DNA of 64,000 nucleotides from Haliclystus octoradiatus (taxonomy: Eukaryota > Cnidaria > Staurozoa > Stauromedusae > Haliclystidae), in assembly GCA_916610825.1 (NCBI GenBank), contig OU744447.1:19003563-19067562 (forward strand), in the 5' to 3' direction. The notes under the pieces are model-generated. The model was not told the origin of the DNA, did no database searches, and saw only the letters and a program-made list of their open reading frames with translations. Position 1 is the stretch's first letter. Every line of letters starts with the position of its first letter. Positions 10,876 through 23,853 of the stretch are shown here, piece by piece. Position numbers and translations under genes: made by a program.

Positions 10876-12850
10876 CAGTCTATGTGCAGACTAGAGCGCA
10901 GTCTTCCTACGCTCTGCGTACAGTCTACATGCAGACTAGACCTCAAACTATCACCAGTATACGTACATTCTACCTGCAGACTAGAGCACAGTCTTTCTAC
11001 GATCTGCATACAGTCTACATGCAGACCAGACCCCAAACTACCTTCAGTCTACGTACAGTCTACGTGCAGATTAGAGCCCAGTCTTCCTCTGAGCTGCATA
11101 CAGTCTACGTGTCGACTAAACCCAAAAATACCAACAGTCTGCATACAGTCTACGTGCATACTAGAGCCCAGTCTCCCCTTTAACAGCATAAAGTCTACAA
11201 GTAGATTAGACCCAAAAATACCTACAGTCTCCATACAGTCTAGGTGCAGACTAGACCCCAGTCTTCCTACGGTATGCATACAGTCTATGTGCAGACTAGA
11301 CCCAAAACTATCACAAGTCTACGTACCGTGTACGTGCAGACTAGAGCCCAGTCTTCCCATGAACTGCATACAGTCTACGTGTAGATTAGACCCAAAACTT
11401 CCCAACAGTCTGCATAAAATCTACGTGCAGATTAGAGCCCTGTCTTCCTAAGGTCTGCATATAGTCTGTGTGCAGACTAGACCCCAAACTACCATCAGTC
11501 TACGTACATTTTATCTGCAGACTAGACCACAGTCTTCCTACGATCTGAACACAGTCTACATGCAGACTAAACCCCAAACTACCATCAATCTACGTACAGT
11601 CTACGTGCATACTAGAGGCCAGTCTTCCTACGGTCTGAATACAGTCTACGTGCAGACTAGAGTCCAGTCTTCCCATGAACTGCATACAGTCTACGTGTCG
11701 ACTAAACCCAAAAATACCAACAGTCTGCATACAGTCTACGTGCAGACTAGAGCCCAGTCTCCCCTTTAACAACATAAAGTCTACAAGTAGATTAGACCCA
11801 AAAATACCTACAGTCTCCATAGAGTCTAGGTGCAGACTAGAGCCCAGTCTTCCCATGATTTGCATACAGTCTACATGTAGATTAGACCAAAAATTTCCCA
11901 AAAGTCTGCATAAAATCTACGTGCAGACTTGAGCCCTGTGTTCCTAAGGTATGCATATAGTCTGCGTGCAGACTAGATCCCAAACTACCATCAGTCTACG
12001 TACATTCTCTCTGCAGACTAGACCACAGTCTTCCTACGGTATGCATACAGTCTATGTGCAGACTAGACCCCAACTATCACCAGTCTACGTAAAGTATACG
12101 TGAAGACTAGAGCCTAGTGTTCCCCCAAACGTCATACAGTCTACGTGTAGGCTAGAGCCCGGTCTCCCCTTTAACTGCATACAGTCTACGTGTAGACTAG
12201 ACCCAAAATACCAACAGTCTGCATGCAGTCTACGTGCAGACTAGAGCCCAGCCTCTCCTTTAACTGCATACAGTCTACGTGTAGACTAGACCCAAAAATA
12301 CCTACAGTCTGCATACCGCCTACGTGCAGACTATAGCCCAGTCTTCCCATGAACTGCATACAGTCCATTTGTAGACTACACCCAAAAATATCAATTGTCT
12401 GCATACAGTCTATGTGCAGAAAAGAGCCCAGTCTTCCTACGGTCTGCATATAGTCTACGTGCAGAGTAGACTCCAAACTATCACCAGCATACGTACATTT
12501 TACGTGCAGACTAGAGCACAGTCTTCCTACGGTCTGCATACAGTCTACGTGCAGACTAAACCCCAAACTACTATCAGTCTACGTACAGTCTACGTGCAGA
12601 AAAGCGGCCAGTCTTCCTACGGTATGCATATAGTCTGAGTGCAGACTAGACCCCAAACTACCATCAGTCTATGTACAGTCTACGTGCAGATTAGAGCCCA
12701 GTCTTCCTCTGAACTGCATACAGTCTACGTGTAGACTAAACCCAAAAATACCTACAGTCTGCATACAGTCTATTACAGACTAGAGCCCAGTCTTCCCATG
12801 AACTGCATACAGTCTACGTGTAGACTAGACCCAAAAATACCGTCTGCATT
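10876..12850 (+). repeat. L1975 block, copy 1
   Basis: 1,975 bp, 44 monomers. The head resembles U24. From about 11.47 kb it carries the L-block set (CATTTTATCTGCAG, CCCAACTATCACC), but it lacks the 22-bp half monomer found in other L blocks. It ends in a 41-bp monomer. The second copy is 43039-45013, exactly equal in length. Confidence 0.86.
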
Positions 12851-13300
12851 CAGTCTATGTGCAGACTAGAGCGCAGTCTTCCTACGGTCTGCGTACAGTC
12901 TACATGCAGACTAGACATCAAACTATCACCAGTATACGTACATTCTACAGGCAGACTAGAGCACAGTCTTTCTACGATCTGCATACAGTCTACATGCAGA
13001 CTAGACCCCAAACTACCAACAGTCTGCATACAGTCTTCGTGCAGACTAGAGCCCAGTCTCCCCTTTAACAGCATACAATCTACAAGTAGACTAGACCCAA
13101 AAATACCTACAGTCTGCATACAGTCTAGGTGCAGACTAGAGCCCAGTCTTCCTCTGAACTGCATACAGTCTACGTGTTGACTAGACCCAAAATTACCTAC
13201 AGTCTGCATACAGTCTAGGTGCAGACTAGAGCCCAGTCTTCCAATGAACTGCATACAGTCTACGTGTAGACTAGAACCAAAAATACCAACAGTCTGCATA
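12851..13300 (+). repeat. T10 unit, copy 1
   Basis: 450 bp, exactly ten monomers with no length variant. After M1-M4 it jumps to the M22-M27 part of U27. The second copy is 45014-45463. It is the shortest M1-to-M1 interval in the window. Confidence 0.88.
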
Positions 13301-14829
13301 CAGTCTATGTGCAGACTAGAGCGCAGTCTTCCTACGGTCTGCGTACAGTCTACATGCAGACTAGACCTCAAACTATCACCAGTATACGTACATTCTACCT
13401 GCAGACTAGATCACAGCCATTCTACGATCTGCATACAGTCTACAGGCAGACTAGACCAAAAACTACCATAAATCTACGTACAGTCTACGTGCAGACTAGA
13501 GGCCAGTCTTCCTACGGTATGCATACAGTGTATGTGCAGACTAGACCCCAAACTGTCACAAGTCTACGTACCGTGTACGTGCAGACTAGAGCCCAGTCTT
13601 CCTTTGAACTGCTTACAGTCTACGTGTAGACTGGACCAAAAAATACCAATGGTCTGCATACATTCTACGTGTAGACTAGACCCAAAATTACCAACAGTCT
13701 TCATACAGGCTACGTACAGACAAGGGCCCAGTCTCCCCTTTAACAGCATACAGTCTACCTGTAGACTAGACCCAAAAATACCTACAGTCTGGATACCGTC
13801 TACGAGCAGACTAGAGCCCAGTCTTCCCATGAACTGCATACAGTCCATTTGTAGACTAGACCCAAAAATACCAATAGTCTGCATACAGTCTATGTGCAGA
13901 CTAGAGCCCAGTCTTCCTACGGTCTGCATATAGTCTACGTGCAGAGTAGAACCCAAACTATCACCAGCATACGTACATTCTACGTGCAGACTAGAGCTCA
14001 GTCTTCCTACGGTCTGCATACAGTCTACGTGCAGACTAAACCCCAAACTACTATCAGTCTACGTACAGTCTACGTGCAGACCAGAGCCAAGTCTTCCTAT
14101 GAACTGCTTACAGTCTACGTGTAGATTAGATAAAAAAATACCAACAGTCTTCTTACAGGCTACGTACAGACAAGGGCCCAGTCTCCCCTTTAACAGCATA
14201 CAGTCTACGTGTAGACTAGACCAAAAACTACCTACCGTCTGTATACCGTCTACGTGCAGACAAGAGCCCAGTCTCCCCTTTAACAGCATACAGTCTACGT
14301 GTAGACTAGACCAAAAATTACCTACCGTCTGTATACAGTCTACGTGCAGACAAGAGCCTAGTCTCCCCTTTAACAGCATACAGTCTACGTGTAGACTAGA
14401 CCCAAAAATACGTACAGTCTGCATACAGTCTAGGTGCAGACTAGAGCCCAGTCTTCCCATGAACTGCATACAGTCTACGTGTAGACTAGACCTAAACTTC
14501 CAAACAGTCTTTAAAAAATCTACGTGCAGACTAGAGCCCTGTCTTCCTAAGGTCTGCATATAGTCTGCGTGCAGACTAGACCCCAAACTACCATCAGTCG
14601 ACGTACAGTGTACGTGCAGATTAGAGCCCAGTCTTCCTCTGAACTGCATACAGTCTACGCTTAGACTAGACCCAAAAATACCTACAGTCTGCATACAGTC
14701 TACGTGCAGACTAGAGCCTAGTCTTCCCATGAACTGCATACAGTCTACGTGTAGACTAGACCAAAAACTTCCCAACAGTCTGCATAAAATCTACGTGCAG
14801 ACTAGAGCCCTGTCTTCCTAAGATCTTCA

Positions 14830-14851
14830 TATAGTCTGCGTATAGTCTGCG
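14830..14851 (+). repeat. 11-bp tandem duplication
   Basis: TATAGTCTGCG occurs twice in a row, where other M18/M19 joins have it once. The same duplication is at 46993-47014, so it predates the 32-kb-scale duplication. Confidence 0.92.
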
Positions 14852-14933
14852 TGCAGACTAGACCCCAAACTACCATCAGTCTACGTACAGTCTACGTGCA
14901 GATTAGAGCCCAGTCTCCCCTTTAACAGCATAC

Positions 14934-14949
14934 AGTCTACATGTAGACT
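14934..14949. repeat. Perfect 16-bp palindrome (monomer dyad)
   Basis: AGTCTACATGTAGACT equals its own reverse complement. Most type B monomers have GT instead of AT at the centre (7-bp arms, 2-bp loop); type A monomers have GTGCAGACT, which keeps 5-bp arms. This is the clearest copy of a dyad present in some form in most monomers. Confidence 0.9.
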
Positions 14950-15424
14950 AGACCAAAAAATACCTACAGTCTGCATACAGTCTACGTGCAGACTAGAGCC
15001 TGGTCTTCCCATGAACTGCATACAGTCTACGTGTAGACTAGACCAAAAACTTCCCAACAGTCTGCATAAAATCTACGTGCATACTAGAGCCCTGTGTTCC
15101 TAAGGTCTGCATATAGTCTTCGTGCAGACTAGATCCCAAACTACCATCAGTCTACGTACAGTCTACGTGCAGATTAGAGCCCAGTATTCCTCTGAACTGC
15201 ATACAGTCTACGTGTCGACTAAACCCAAAAATACCAACAGTCTGCATACAGTCTTCGTGAAGACTAGAGCCCAGTCTCCCCTTTAACAGCATACAGGCTA
15301 CAAGTAGACTAGACCCAAAAATACTTACAGTCTGCATGCAGTCTAGGTGCAGACTAGAGCCCAGTCTTCCCATGAACTGCATACAGTCTACGTGTAGACT
15401 AGACCCAAAAATACCGTCTGCATT

Positions 15425-16865
15425 CAGTCTATGTGCAGACTAGAGCGCAGTCTTCCTACGGTCTGCGTACAGTCTACATGCAGACTAGACATCAAACTAT
15501 CACCAGTATACGTACATTCTACCTGCAGACTAGAGCACAGTCTTTCTACGATCTGCATACAGTCTACATGCAGACTAGACCCCAAACTACCATCAATCTA
15601 CGTACAGTCTACATGCAGACTAGAGGCCAGTCTTCCTACGGTATGCATACAGTCTATGTGCAGACTAAACCCCAAACTATCACCATTCTACGTACGGTGT
15701 ACGTGCAGACTAGAGCCCAGTCTTCCTCTGAACTGCATACAGTCTACGCTCAGACTAGACCCAAAAATACCTACAGTCTGTATACCGTCTACGTGCAGAC
15801 AAGAGCCCAGTCTCCCCTTTAACAGCATACAGTCTACGTGTAGACTAAACCAAAAAATACCTACCGTCTGTATACAGTCTACGTGCAGACAAGAGCCCAG
15901 TCTCCCCTTCAACAGCATACAGTCTACGTGTAGACTAGACCCAAAAATACGTACAGTCTGCATACAGTCTAGGTGCAGACTAGAGCCCAGTCTTCCCATG
16001 AACTGCATACAGTCTACGTGTAGACTAGACGTAAACTTCCAAACAGTCTTTAAAAATTCTACGTGCAGACTAGAGTCCTGTCTTCCTAAGGTCTTCATAT
16101 AGTCTGCGTGCAGACTAGACCCCAAACTACCATCAGTCTACGTACAGTGTACGTGCAAATTAGAGCCAAGTCTTCCTCTGAACTGCATACAGTCTATGCT
16201 TAGACTAGACCCAAAAATACCTACAGTCTGCATACAGTCTACGTGCAGACTAGAGCCCAGTCTTCCCATGAACTGCATACAGTCTACGTGTAGACTAGAC
16301 CAAAAACTTCCCAACAGTCTGCATAAAATCTACGTGCAGACTAGAGCCCTGTCTTCCTAAGATCTGCATATAGTCTGCGTGCAGACTAGACCCCAAACTA
16401 CCATCAGTCTACGTACAGTCTACGTGCAGATTAGAGCCCAGTCTTCCTTTGAACTTCATACAGTCTACGTGTCGACTAAACCCAAAAATACCAACAGTCT
16501 GCATACAGTCTACGTGCAGAGTAGAGCCAGGTCTCCCCTTTAACAGCATACAGTCTACAAGTAGACTAGACCCCAAACTACCATCAGTCTACGTGAAGTC
16601 TACGTGCAGATTAGAGCCCAGTCTTCCTCTGAACTGCATACAGTCTACGTGTCGACTAAACTCAAAGCTACCAACAGTCTGCATACAGTCTTCGTGCAGA
16701 CTAGAGCCCAGTCTCCCCTTTAACAGCATACAATCTACAAGTAGACTAGACCCAAAAATACCTACAGTCTGCATACAGTCTAGGTGCAGACTATAGCCCA
16801 GTCTTCCCATGAACTGCATACAGTCTACGTGTAGACTAGACCCAAAAATTCCAACAGTCTGCATA
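15425..16865 (+). repeat. U32 unit, 1,441 bp
   Basis: Full-length form without the one-base deletion. It has a sub-lineage change, CTCAGACTAGACCC in monomer 8 where other U32 copies read CTTAGACTAGACCC. Copies at 47588 and 49116 share that change. Confidence 0.88.
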
Positions 16866-17943
16866 CAGTCTATGTGCAGACTAGAGCGCAGTCTTCCTAC
16901 GCTCTGCGTACAGTCTACATGCAGACTAGACCTCAAACTATCACCAGTATACGTACATTCTACTTGCAGACTAGAGCACAGTCTTTGTATGATCTGCATA
17001 CAGTCTACATGCAGACTAGACCCAAAACTACCATCAGTCTACGTACAGTCTACGTGCATATTAGAGCCAAGTCTTCCTCTGAACTGCATACAGTCTACGT
17101 GTAGACTAGACCCAAATATACCTACAGTCTGCATACGGTCTACGTGCAGACTAAAGCCAAGTCTTCCAGTGAACTGCATACAGTCTACGTGTAGACTAGA
17201 CCAAAAACTTCCCAACAGTCTGCATAAAATCTACGTGTAGACTAGAGCCCTGTCTTCCTAAGATCTGTATATAGTCTGCGTGCAGACTAGACCCCAAACT
17301 ACCTTCAGTCTACTTACAGTCTACGTGCAGATTAGAGCCCAGTCTTCCTCTGAGCTGCATACAGTCTACGTGTCGACTAAACCCAAAAATACCAACAGTC
17401 TGCATACAGTCTACGTGCAGACTAGAGCCCAGTCTCCCCTTTAACAGCATAAAGTCTACAAGTAGATTAGACCCAAAAATACCTACAGTCTCCATACAGT
17501 CTAGGTGCAGACTAGACCCCAGTCTTCCCATGATTTGCATACAGTCTACATGTAGATTAGACCAAAAATTTCCCAAAAGTCTGCATAAAATCTACGTGCA
17601 GACTAGAGCCCTGTGTTCCTAAGGTCTGCATATAGTCTTTGTGCAGACTAGATCCCAAACTACCATCAATCTACGTACAGTCTACGTGCAGATTAGAGCC
17701 CAGTATTCCTCTGAACTGCATACAGTCTACGTGTCGACTAAACCCAAAAATACCAACAGTCTGCATACAGTCTTCGTGAAGACTAAAGCCCAGTCTCCCC
17801 TTTAACAGCATACAGGCTACAAGTAGACTAGACCCAAAAATACTTACAGTCTGCATGCAGTCTAGGTGCAGACTAGAGCCCAGTCTTCCCATGAACTGCA
17901 TACAGTCTACGTGTAGACTAGACCCAAAAATACCGTCTGCATT
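16866..17943 (+). repeat. U24 unit, copy 2
   Basis: 1,078 bp. Monomer 3 reads CTTTGTATGATCTGC, a variant shared with 50557-51634 but not with the copies at 8358, 22776 and 39893. This splits U24 into two lineages. Confidence 0.87.
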
Positions 17944-18929
17944 CAGTCTATGTGCAAACTAGAGCGCAGTCTTCCTACGGTCTGCGTACAGTCTACATGC
18001 AGACTAGACATCAAACTATCACCAGTATACGCACATTCTACCTGCAGACTAGAGCACAGTCTTTCTACGATCTGCATACAGTCTACATGCAGACTAGACC
18101 CCAAACTACCATCAATCTACGTACAGTCTACATGCAGACTAGAGGCCAGTCTTCCTACGGTATGCATACAGTCTATGTGCAGACTAAACCCCAAACTATC
18201 ACCATTCTACGTACCGTGTACGTGCAGACTAGAGCCCAGTCTTCCTCTGAACTGCATACAGTCTACGCTTAGACTAGACCCAAAAATACCTACAGTCTGT
18301 ATACCGTCTACGTGCAGACAAGAGCCCAGTCTCCCCTTTAACAGCATACAGTCTACGTGTAGACTAGACCAAAAAATACCTACCGTCTGTATACAGTCTA
18401 CGTGCAGACAAGAGCCCAGTCTCCCCTTTAACAGCATACAGTCTACGTGTAGACTAGACCCAAAAATACGTACAGTCTGCATACAGTCTAGGTGCAGACT
18501 AGAGCCCAGTCTTCCCATGAACTGCATACAGTCTACGTGTAGACTAGACGTAAACTTCCAAACAGTCTTTAAAAAATCTACGTGCAGACTAGAGGCCTGT
18601 CTTCCTAAGGTCTGCATATAGTCTGCGTGCAGACTAGACCCCAAACTACCATCAGTCTACGTACAGTGTACGTGCAGATTAGAGCCCAGTCTTCCTCTGA
18701 ACTGCATACAGTCTACGCTTAGACTAGACCCAAAAATACCTACAGTCTGCATACAGTCTTCGTGAAGACTAGAGCCCAGTCTCCCCTTTAACAGCATACA
18801 GGCTACAAGTAGACTAGACCCAAAAATACTTACAGTCTGCATGCAGTCTAGGTGCAGACTAGAGCCCAGTCTTCCCATGAACTGCATACAGTCTACGTGT
18901 AGACTAGACCCAAAAATACCATCTGCATT
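17944..18929 (+). repeat. U22 unit, copy 2
   Basis: 986 bp. It matches 2129-3114 at an offset of 15,815 bp and 51635-52620 at 33,691 bp. Confidence 0.88.
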
Positions 18930-21020
18930 CAGTCTATGTGCAGATTAGAGCGCAGTCTTCCTACGGTCTGCGTACAGTCTACATGCAGACTAGACATCAA
19001 ACTATCACCAGTATACCTACATTCTACCTGCAGACTAGAGCACAGTCTTTCTACGATCTGCATACAGTCTACATGCAGACTAGACCCCAAACTACCATCA
19101 ATCTACGTACAGTCTACGTGCATACTAGAGGCCAGTCTTCCCATGAACTGCATACAGTCTACGTGTAGATTAGACCCAAAACTTCCCAACAGTCTGCATA
19201 AAATCTACGTGCAGATTAGAGCCCTGTCTTCCTAAGGTCTGCATATAGTCTGTGTGCAGACTAGACCCCAAACTACCATCAGTCTACGTATATTTTATCT
19301 GCAGACTAGACCACAGTCTTCCTACGATCTGCATACAGTCTACATGCAGACTAAACCCCAAACTACCATCAATCTACGTACAGTCTACGTGCATACTAGA
19401 GGCCAGTCTTCGTACGGTCTGAATACAGTCTACGTGCAGACTAGAGTCCAGTCTTCCCATGAACTGCATACAGTCTACGTGTCGACTAAACCCAAAAATA
19501 CCAACAGTCTGCATACAGTCTACGTGCAGACTAGAGCCCAGTCTCCCCTTTAACAACATAAAGTCTACAAGTAGATTAGACCCAAAAATACCTACAGTCT
19601 CCATAGAATCTAGGTGCAGACTAGACCCCAGTCTTCCCATGATTTGCATACAGTCTACATGTAGATTAGACCAAAAATTTCCCAAAAGTCTGCATAAAAT
19701 CTATGTGCAGACTAGAGCCCTGTGTTCCTAAGGTATGCATATAGTCTGCGTGCAGACTAGATCCCAAACTACCATCAGTCTACGTACATTCTATCTGCAG
19801 ACTAGACCACAGTCTTCCTACGGTATGCATACAGTCTATGTGCAGACTAGACCCCAACTATCACCAGTCTACGTAAAGTATACGTGAAGACTAGAGCCTA
19901 GTGTTCCCCCAAACGTCATACAGTCTACGTGTAGACTAGAGCCCGGTCTCCCCTTTAACTGCATACAGTCTACGTGTAGACTAGACCCAAAATACCAACA
20001 GTCTGCATGCAGTCTACGTGCAGACTAGAGCCCAGTCTCTCCTTTAACTGCATACAGTCTACGTGTAGACTAGACCCAAAAATACCTACAGTCTGCATAC
20101 GGCCTACGTGCAGACTATAGCCCAGTCTTCCCATGAACTGCATACAGTCCATTTGTAGACTAGACCCAAAATACCAATTGTCTGCATACAGTCTATGTGC
20201 AGACTAGAGCCCAGTCTTCCTACGGTCTGCATATAGTCTACGTGCAGAGTAGACTCCAAACTATCACCAGCATACGTACAATTTACATGCAGACTAGAGC
20301 ACAGTCTTCCTACGGTCTGCATACAGTCTACGTGCAGACTAAACCCCAAACTACTATCAGTCTACGTACAGTATACGTGCAGACTAGCGGCCAGTCTTCT
20401 TACGGTATGCATATAGTCTGAGTGCAGACTAGACCCCAAACTACCATCAGTCTATGTACAGTCTACGTGCAGGTTAGAGCCCAGTCTTCCTCTGAACTGC
20501 ATACAGTCTACGTGTAGACTAAACCCAAAAATACCTACAGTCTGCATGCAGTCTATTACAGATTAGAGCCCAGTCTTCCCATGAACTGCATACAGTCTAC
20601 GTGTAGACTAGACCCAAAACTTCCCAACAGTCTGCATAAAATCTACCTGCAGACTAGAGCCCAAACTACCATCAGTCTACGTACAGTCTTCCTCTGAACT
20701 GCATGCAGTCTACGTGTCGAATAGACCAAAAAATACCAACAGTCTGCATACAGTCTACGTACAGACTAGAGCCCAGTCTCCCCTTTAACAGCATACAGTC
20801 TACAAGTAGACTAGACCCAAAAATACCTACAGTCTGCATACAGTGTAGGTGCAGACTAGAGCCCAGTCTTCCCATGAACTGCATACAGTCCACGTGTAGA
20901 CTAGACCCAAAAATACCTACAGTCTGCATACCGTCTACGTGCAGACTAGAGACCAGTCTTCCCATGAACTGCATACAGTCTACGTGTAGACTAGACACAA
21001 AAATACCAACAGTCTGCATA
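18930..21020 (+). repeat. L block, 2,091 bp, with half monomer
   Basis: The same block as 3115-5385 but 180 bp shorter, lacking the four extra monomers. It carries the 22-bp half monomer at 20684-20705. The offset to copy 1 changes from 15,815 to 15,635 bp inside this block. Confidence 0.85.
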
Positions 21021-21649
21021 CAGTCTATGTGCAGACTAGAGCGCAGTCTTCCTACGATCTGCGTACAGTCTACATGCAGACTAAAAGTCAAACTATCACC
21101 AGTATACGTACATTCTGCCTGAAGACTAGAGCACAGTCTTTCTACGATCTGCATACAGTCTACATGCAGACTAGTCACAAACTACCATCAATCTACGTAC
21201 AGTCTACGTGCAGACTGGAGGCCCTTCTTCCTACGGTATGCATACAGTCTATGTGCAGACTAGACCCCAAACTATCACCAGTCTACGTACCGTGTACGTG
21301 CAGACTAGAGCCAAGTCTTCCTCTGAACTACATACATTCTACGTGTCGACTAAACCCAAAAATACCAACAGTCTGCATACAGTCTACGTGCAGAGTAGGG
21401 CCCAGTCTCCCCTTTTACAGCATACAGTCTACAAGTAGACTAGACCCAAAAATACCTACAGTCTGCATACAGTCTAGGTGCAGACTAGAGCCCAGTCTTC
21501 CTCTGAACTGCATACAGTCTACGTGTTGACTAGACCCAAAATTACCTACAGTCTGCATACAGTCTAGGTGCAGACTAGAGCCCAGTCTTTCAATGAACTG
21601 CATACAGTCTACGTGTAGACTAGAACCAAAAATACCAACAGTCTGCATA
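21021..21649 (+). repeat. S14 unit, copy 2, with tail switch
   Basis: 629 bp. Left of about 21,447 it follows 5386-5812. Right of it the sequence follows 7029 onward (a U27 tail). The join falls inside one monomer and keeps the 45-bp register. Confidence 0.84.
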
Positions 21650-22775
21650 CAGTCTATGTGCAGACTAGAGCGCAGTCTTCCTACGGTCTGCGTACAGTCT
21701 ACATGCAGACTAGACCTCAAACTATCACCAGTATACGTACATTCTACCTGCAGACTAGATCACAGCCATTCTACGATCTGCATACAGTCTACAGGCAGAC
21801 TAGACCAAAAACTACCATAAATCTACGTACAGTCTACGTGCAGACTAGAGGCCAGTCTTCCTACGGTATGCATACAGTGTATGTGCAGACTAGACCCCAA
21901 ACTGTCACAAGTCTACGTACCGTGTACGTGCAGACTAGAGCCCAGTTTTCCTTTGAACTGCTTACAGTCTACGTGTAGACTGGACCAAAAAATACCAATG
22001 GTCTGCATACAGTCTACGTGTAGACTAGACCCAAAATTACCAACAGTCTTCATACAGGCTACGTACAGACAAGGGCCCAGTCTCCCCTTTAACAGCATAC
22101 AGTCTACCTGTAGACTAGACCCAAAAATACCTACCGTCTGTATACAGTCTACGTGCAGACAAGAGCCCAGTCTCCCCTTTAACAGCATACAGTCTACGTG
22201 TAGACTAGACCCAAAAATACCTACAGTCTGCATACAGTCTAGGTGCAGACTAGAGCCCAGTCTCCCCTTTAACAGCATACAATCTACAAGTAGACTAGAC
22301 CCAAAAATTCCTACAGTCTGCATACAGTCTACGTGCAGACTAGAGCCTGGTCTTCCCATGAACTGCATACAGTCTACGTGTAGACTAGACCAAAAACTTC
22401 CCAACAGTCTGCATAAAATCTACGTGCAGACTAGAGCCCTGTCTTCCTAAGATTTTCATATAGTCTGCGTGCAGACTAGACCCCAAACTACCATCAGTCT
22501 ACGTACAGTTTACGTGCAGATTAGAGCCCAGTCTTCCTTTGAACTGCATACAGTCTACGTGTCGACTAAACCCAAAACTACCAACAGTTTGCATACAGTC
22601 TTCGTGCAGACTAGAGCCCAGTCTCCCCTTTAACAGCATACAATCTACAAGTAGACTAGACCCAAAAATACCTACAATCTGCATACAGTCTAGGTGCAGA
22701 CTAGAGCCCAGTCTTCCCATGAATTGCATACATTCTACGTGTAGACTAGACCCAAAAATACCAACAGTCTGCATA
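21650..22775 (+). repeat. U25 unit, copy 2
   Basis: 1,126 bp, near-identical to 7232-8357 (offset 14,418) and close to 38767-39892. Confidence 0.88.
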
Positions 22776-23853
22776 CAGTCTATGTGCAGACTAGAGCGCA
22801 GTCTTCCTACGCTCTGCGTACAGTCTACATGCAGACTAGACCTCAAACTATCACCAGTATACGTACATTCTACCTGCAGACTAGAGCACAGTCTTTCTAC
22901 GATCTGCATACAGTCTACATGCAGACTAGACCCCAAACTACGATCAGTCTACGTACAGTCTACGTGCAGATTAGAGCCCAGTCTTCCTCTGAACTGCATA
23001 CAGTCTACGTGTAGACTAGACCCAAATATACCTACAGTCTGCATACCGTCTACGTGCAGACTAAACCCCAGTCTTCCAGTGAACTGCATACAGTCTACGT
23101 GTAGACTAGACCAAAAACTTTCCAACAGTCTGCATAAAATCTACGTGTAGACTAGAGCCCTGTCTTCCTAAGATGTGTATATAATCTGCGTGCAGACTAG
23201 ACCCCAAACTACCATCAGTCTACTTACAGTCTACGTGCAGATTAGAGCCCAGTGTTCCTCTGAGCTGCATACAGTCTACGTGTCGACTAAACCCAAAAAT
23301 ACCAACAGTCTGCATACAGTCTACGTGCAGACTAGGGCCCAGTCTCCCCTTTAACAGCATAAAGTCTACAAGTAGACTAGACCCAAAAATACGTACAGTC
23401 TCCATACAGTCTAGGTGCATACTAGAGCCCAGTCTTCCCATGATTTGCATACAGTCTACATGTAGATTAGACCAAAATCTTCCCAAAAGTCTGCATAAAA
23501 TCTACGTGCAGACTAGAGCCCTGTGTTCCTAAGGTCTGCATATAGTCTTCGTGCAGACTAGATCCCAAACTACCATCAGTCTACGTACAGTCTACGTGCA
23601 GATTAGAGCCCAGTATTCCTCTGAACTGCATACAGTCTACGTGTCGACTAAACCCAAAAATACCAACAGTCTGCATACAGTCTTCGTGAAGACTAGAGCC
23701 CAGTCTCCTCTTTAACAGCATACAGCCTACAAGTAGACTAGACCCAAAAATACCTACAGTCTGCATGCAGTCTAGGTGCAGACTACCGCCCAGTCTTCCC
23801 ATGAACTGCATACAGTCTACGTGTAGACTAGACCCAAAAATACCGTCTGCATT
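22776..23853 (+). repeat. U24 unit, copy 3
   Basis: 1,078 bp, near-identical to 8358-9435 at an offset of 14,418 bp. It shares the GACTACCGCCCAG change of that copy near its right end. Confidence 0.88.

Larger units (their letters stand above)
13301..15424 (+). repeat. L2124 block, copy 1, with 11-bp duplication
   Basis: 2,124 bp, 47 monomers. The parts in order are U27-like M1-M11, an L-like stretch (about 13.79-14.08 kb), a U32-like stretch, and a U24-like tail ending in a 41-bp monomer. The length is fully explained as 47 x 45 plus 11 (duplication at 14830-14851), minus 4 (41-bp monomer), plus 2 (two 46-bp monomers). Confidence 0.86.

Noticed and set aside
10459-11451. 330-codon open frame, and many other long frames on both strands, as protein-coding genes
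   Set aside because: All consist only of translated satellite monomers, three or more frames are open over the same bases, frames break wherever a monomer is not 45 bp, and no promoter, splice or flanking unique sequence is seen. They are by-products of a period divisible by three.
14059-14775. 238-codon minus-strand frame as a secreted cysteine-rich repeat protein
   Set aside because: The same frame length recurs at 46222-46938 as part of the segment duplication, and equal lengths occur at 25467 and 33363 from other unit mixtures. There is no signal peptide or unique domain, only the reverse complement of the satellite.
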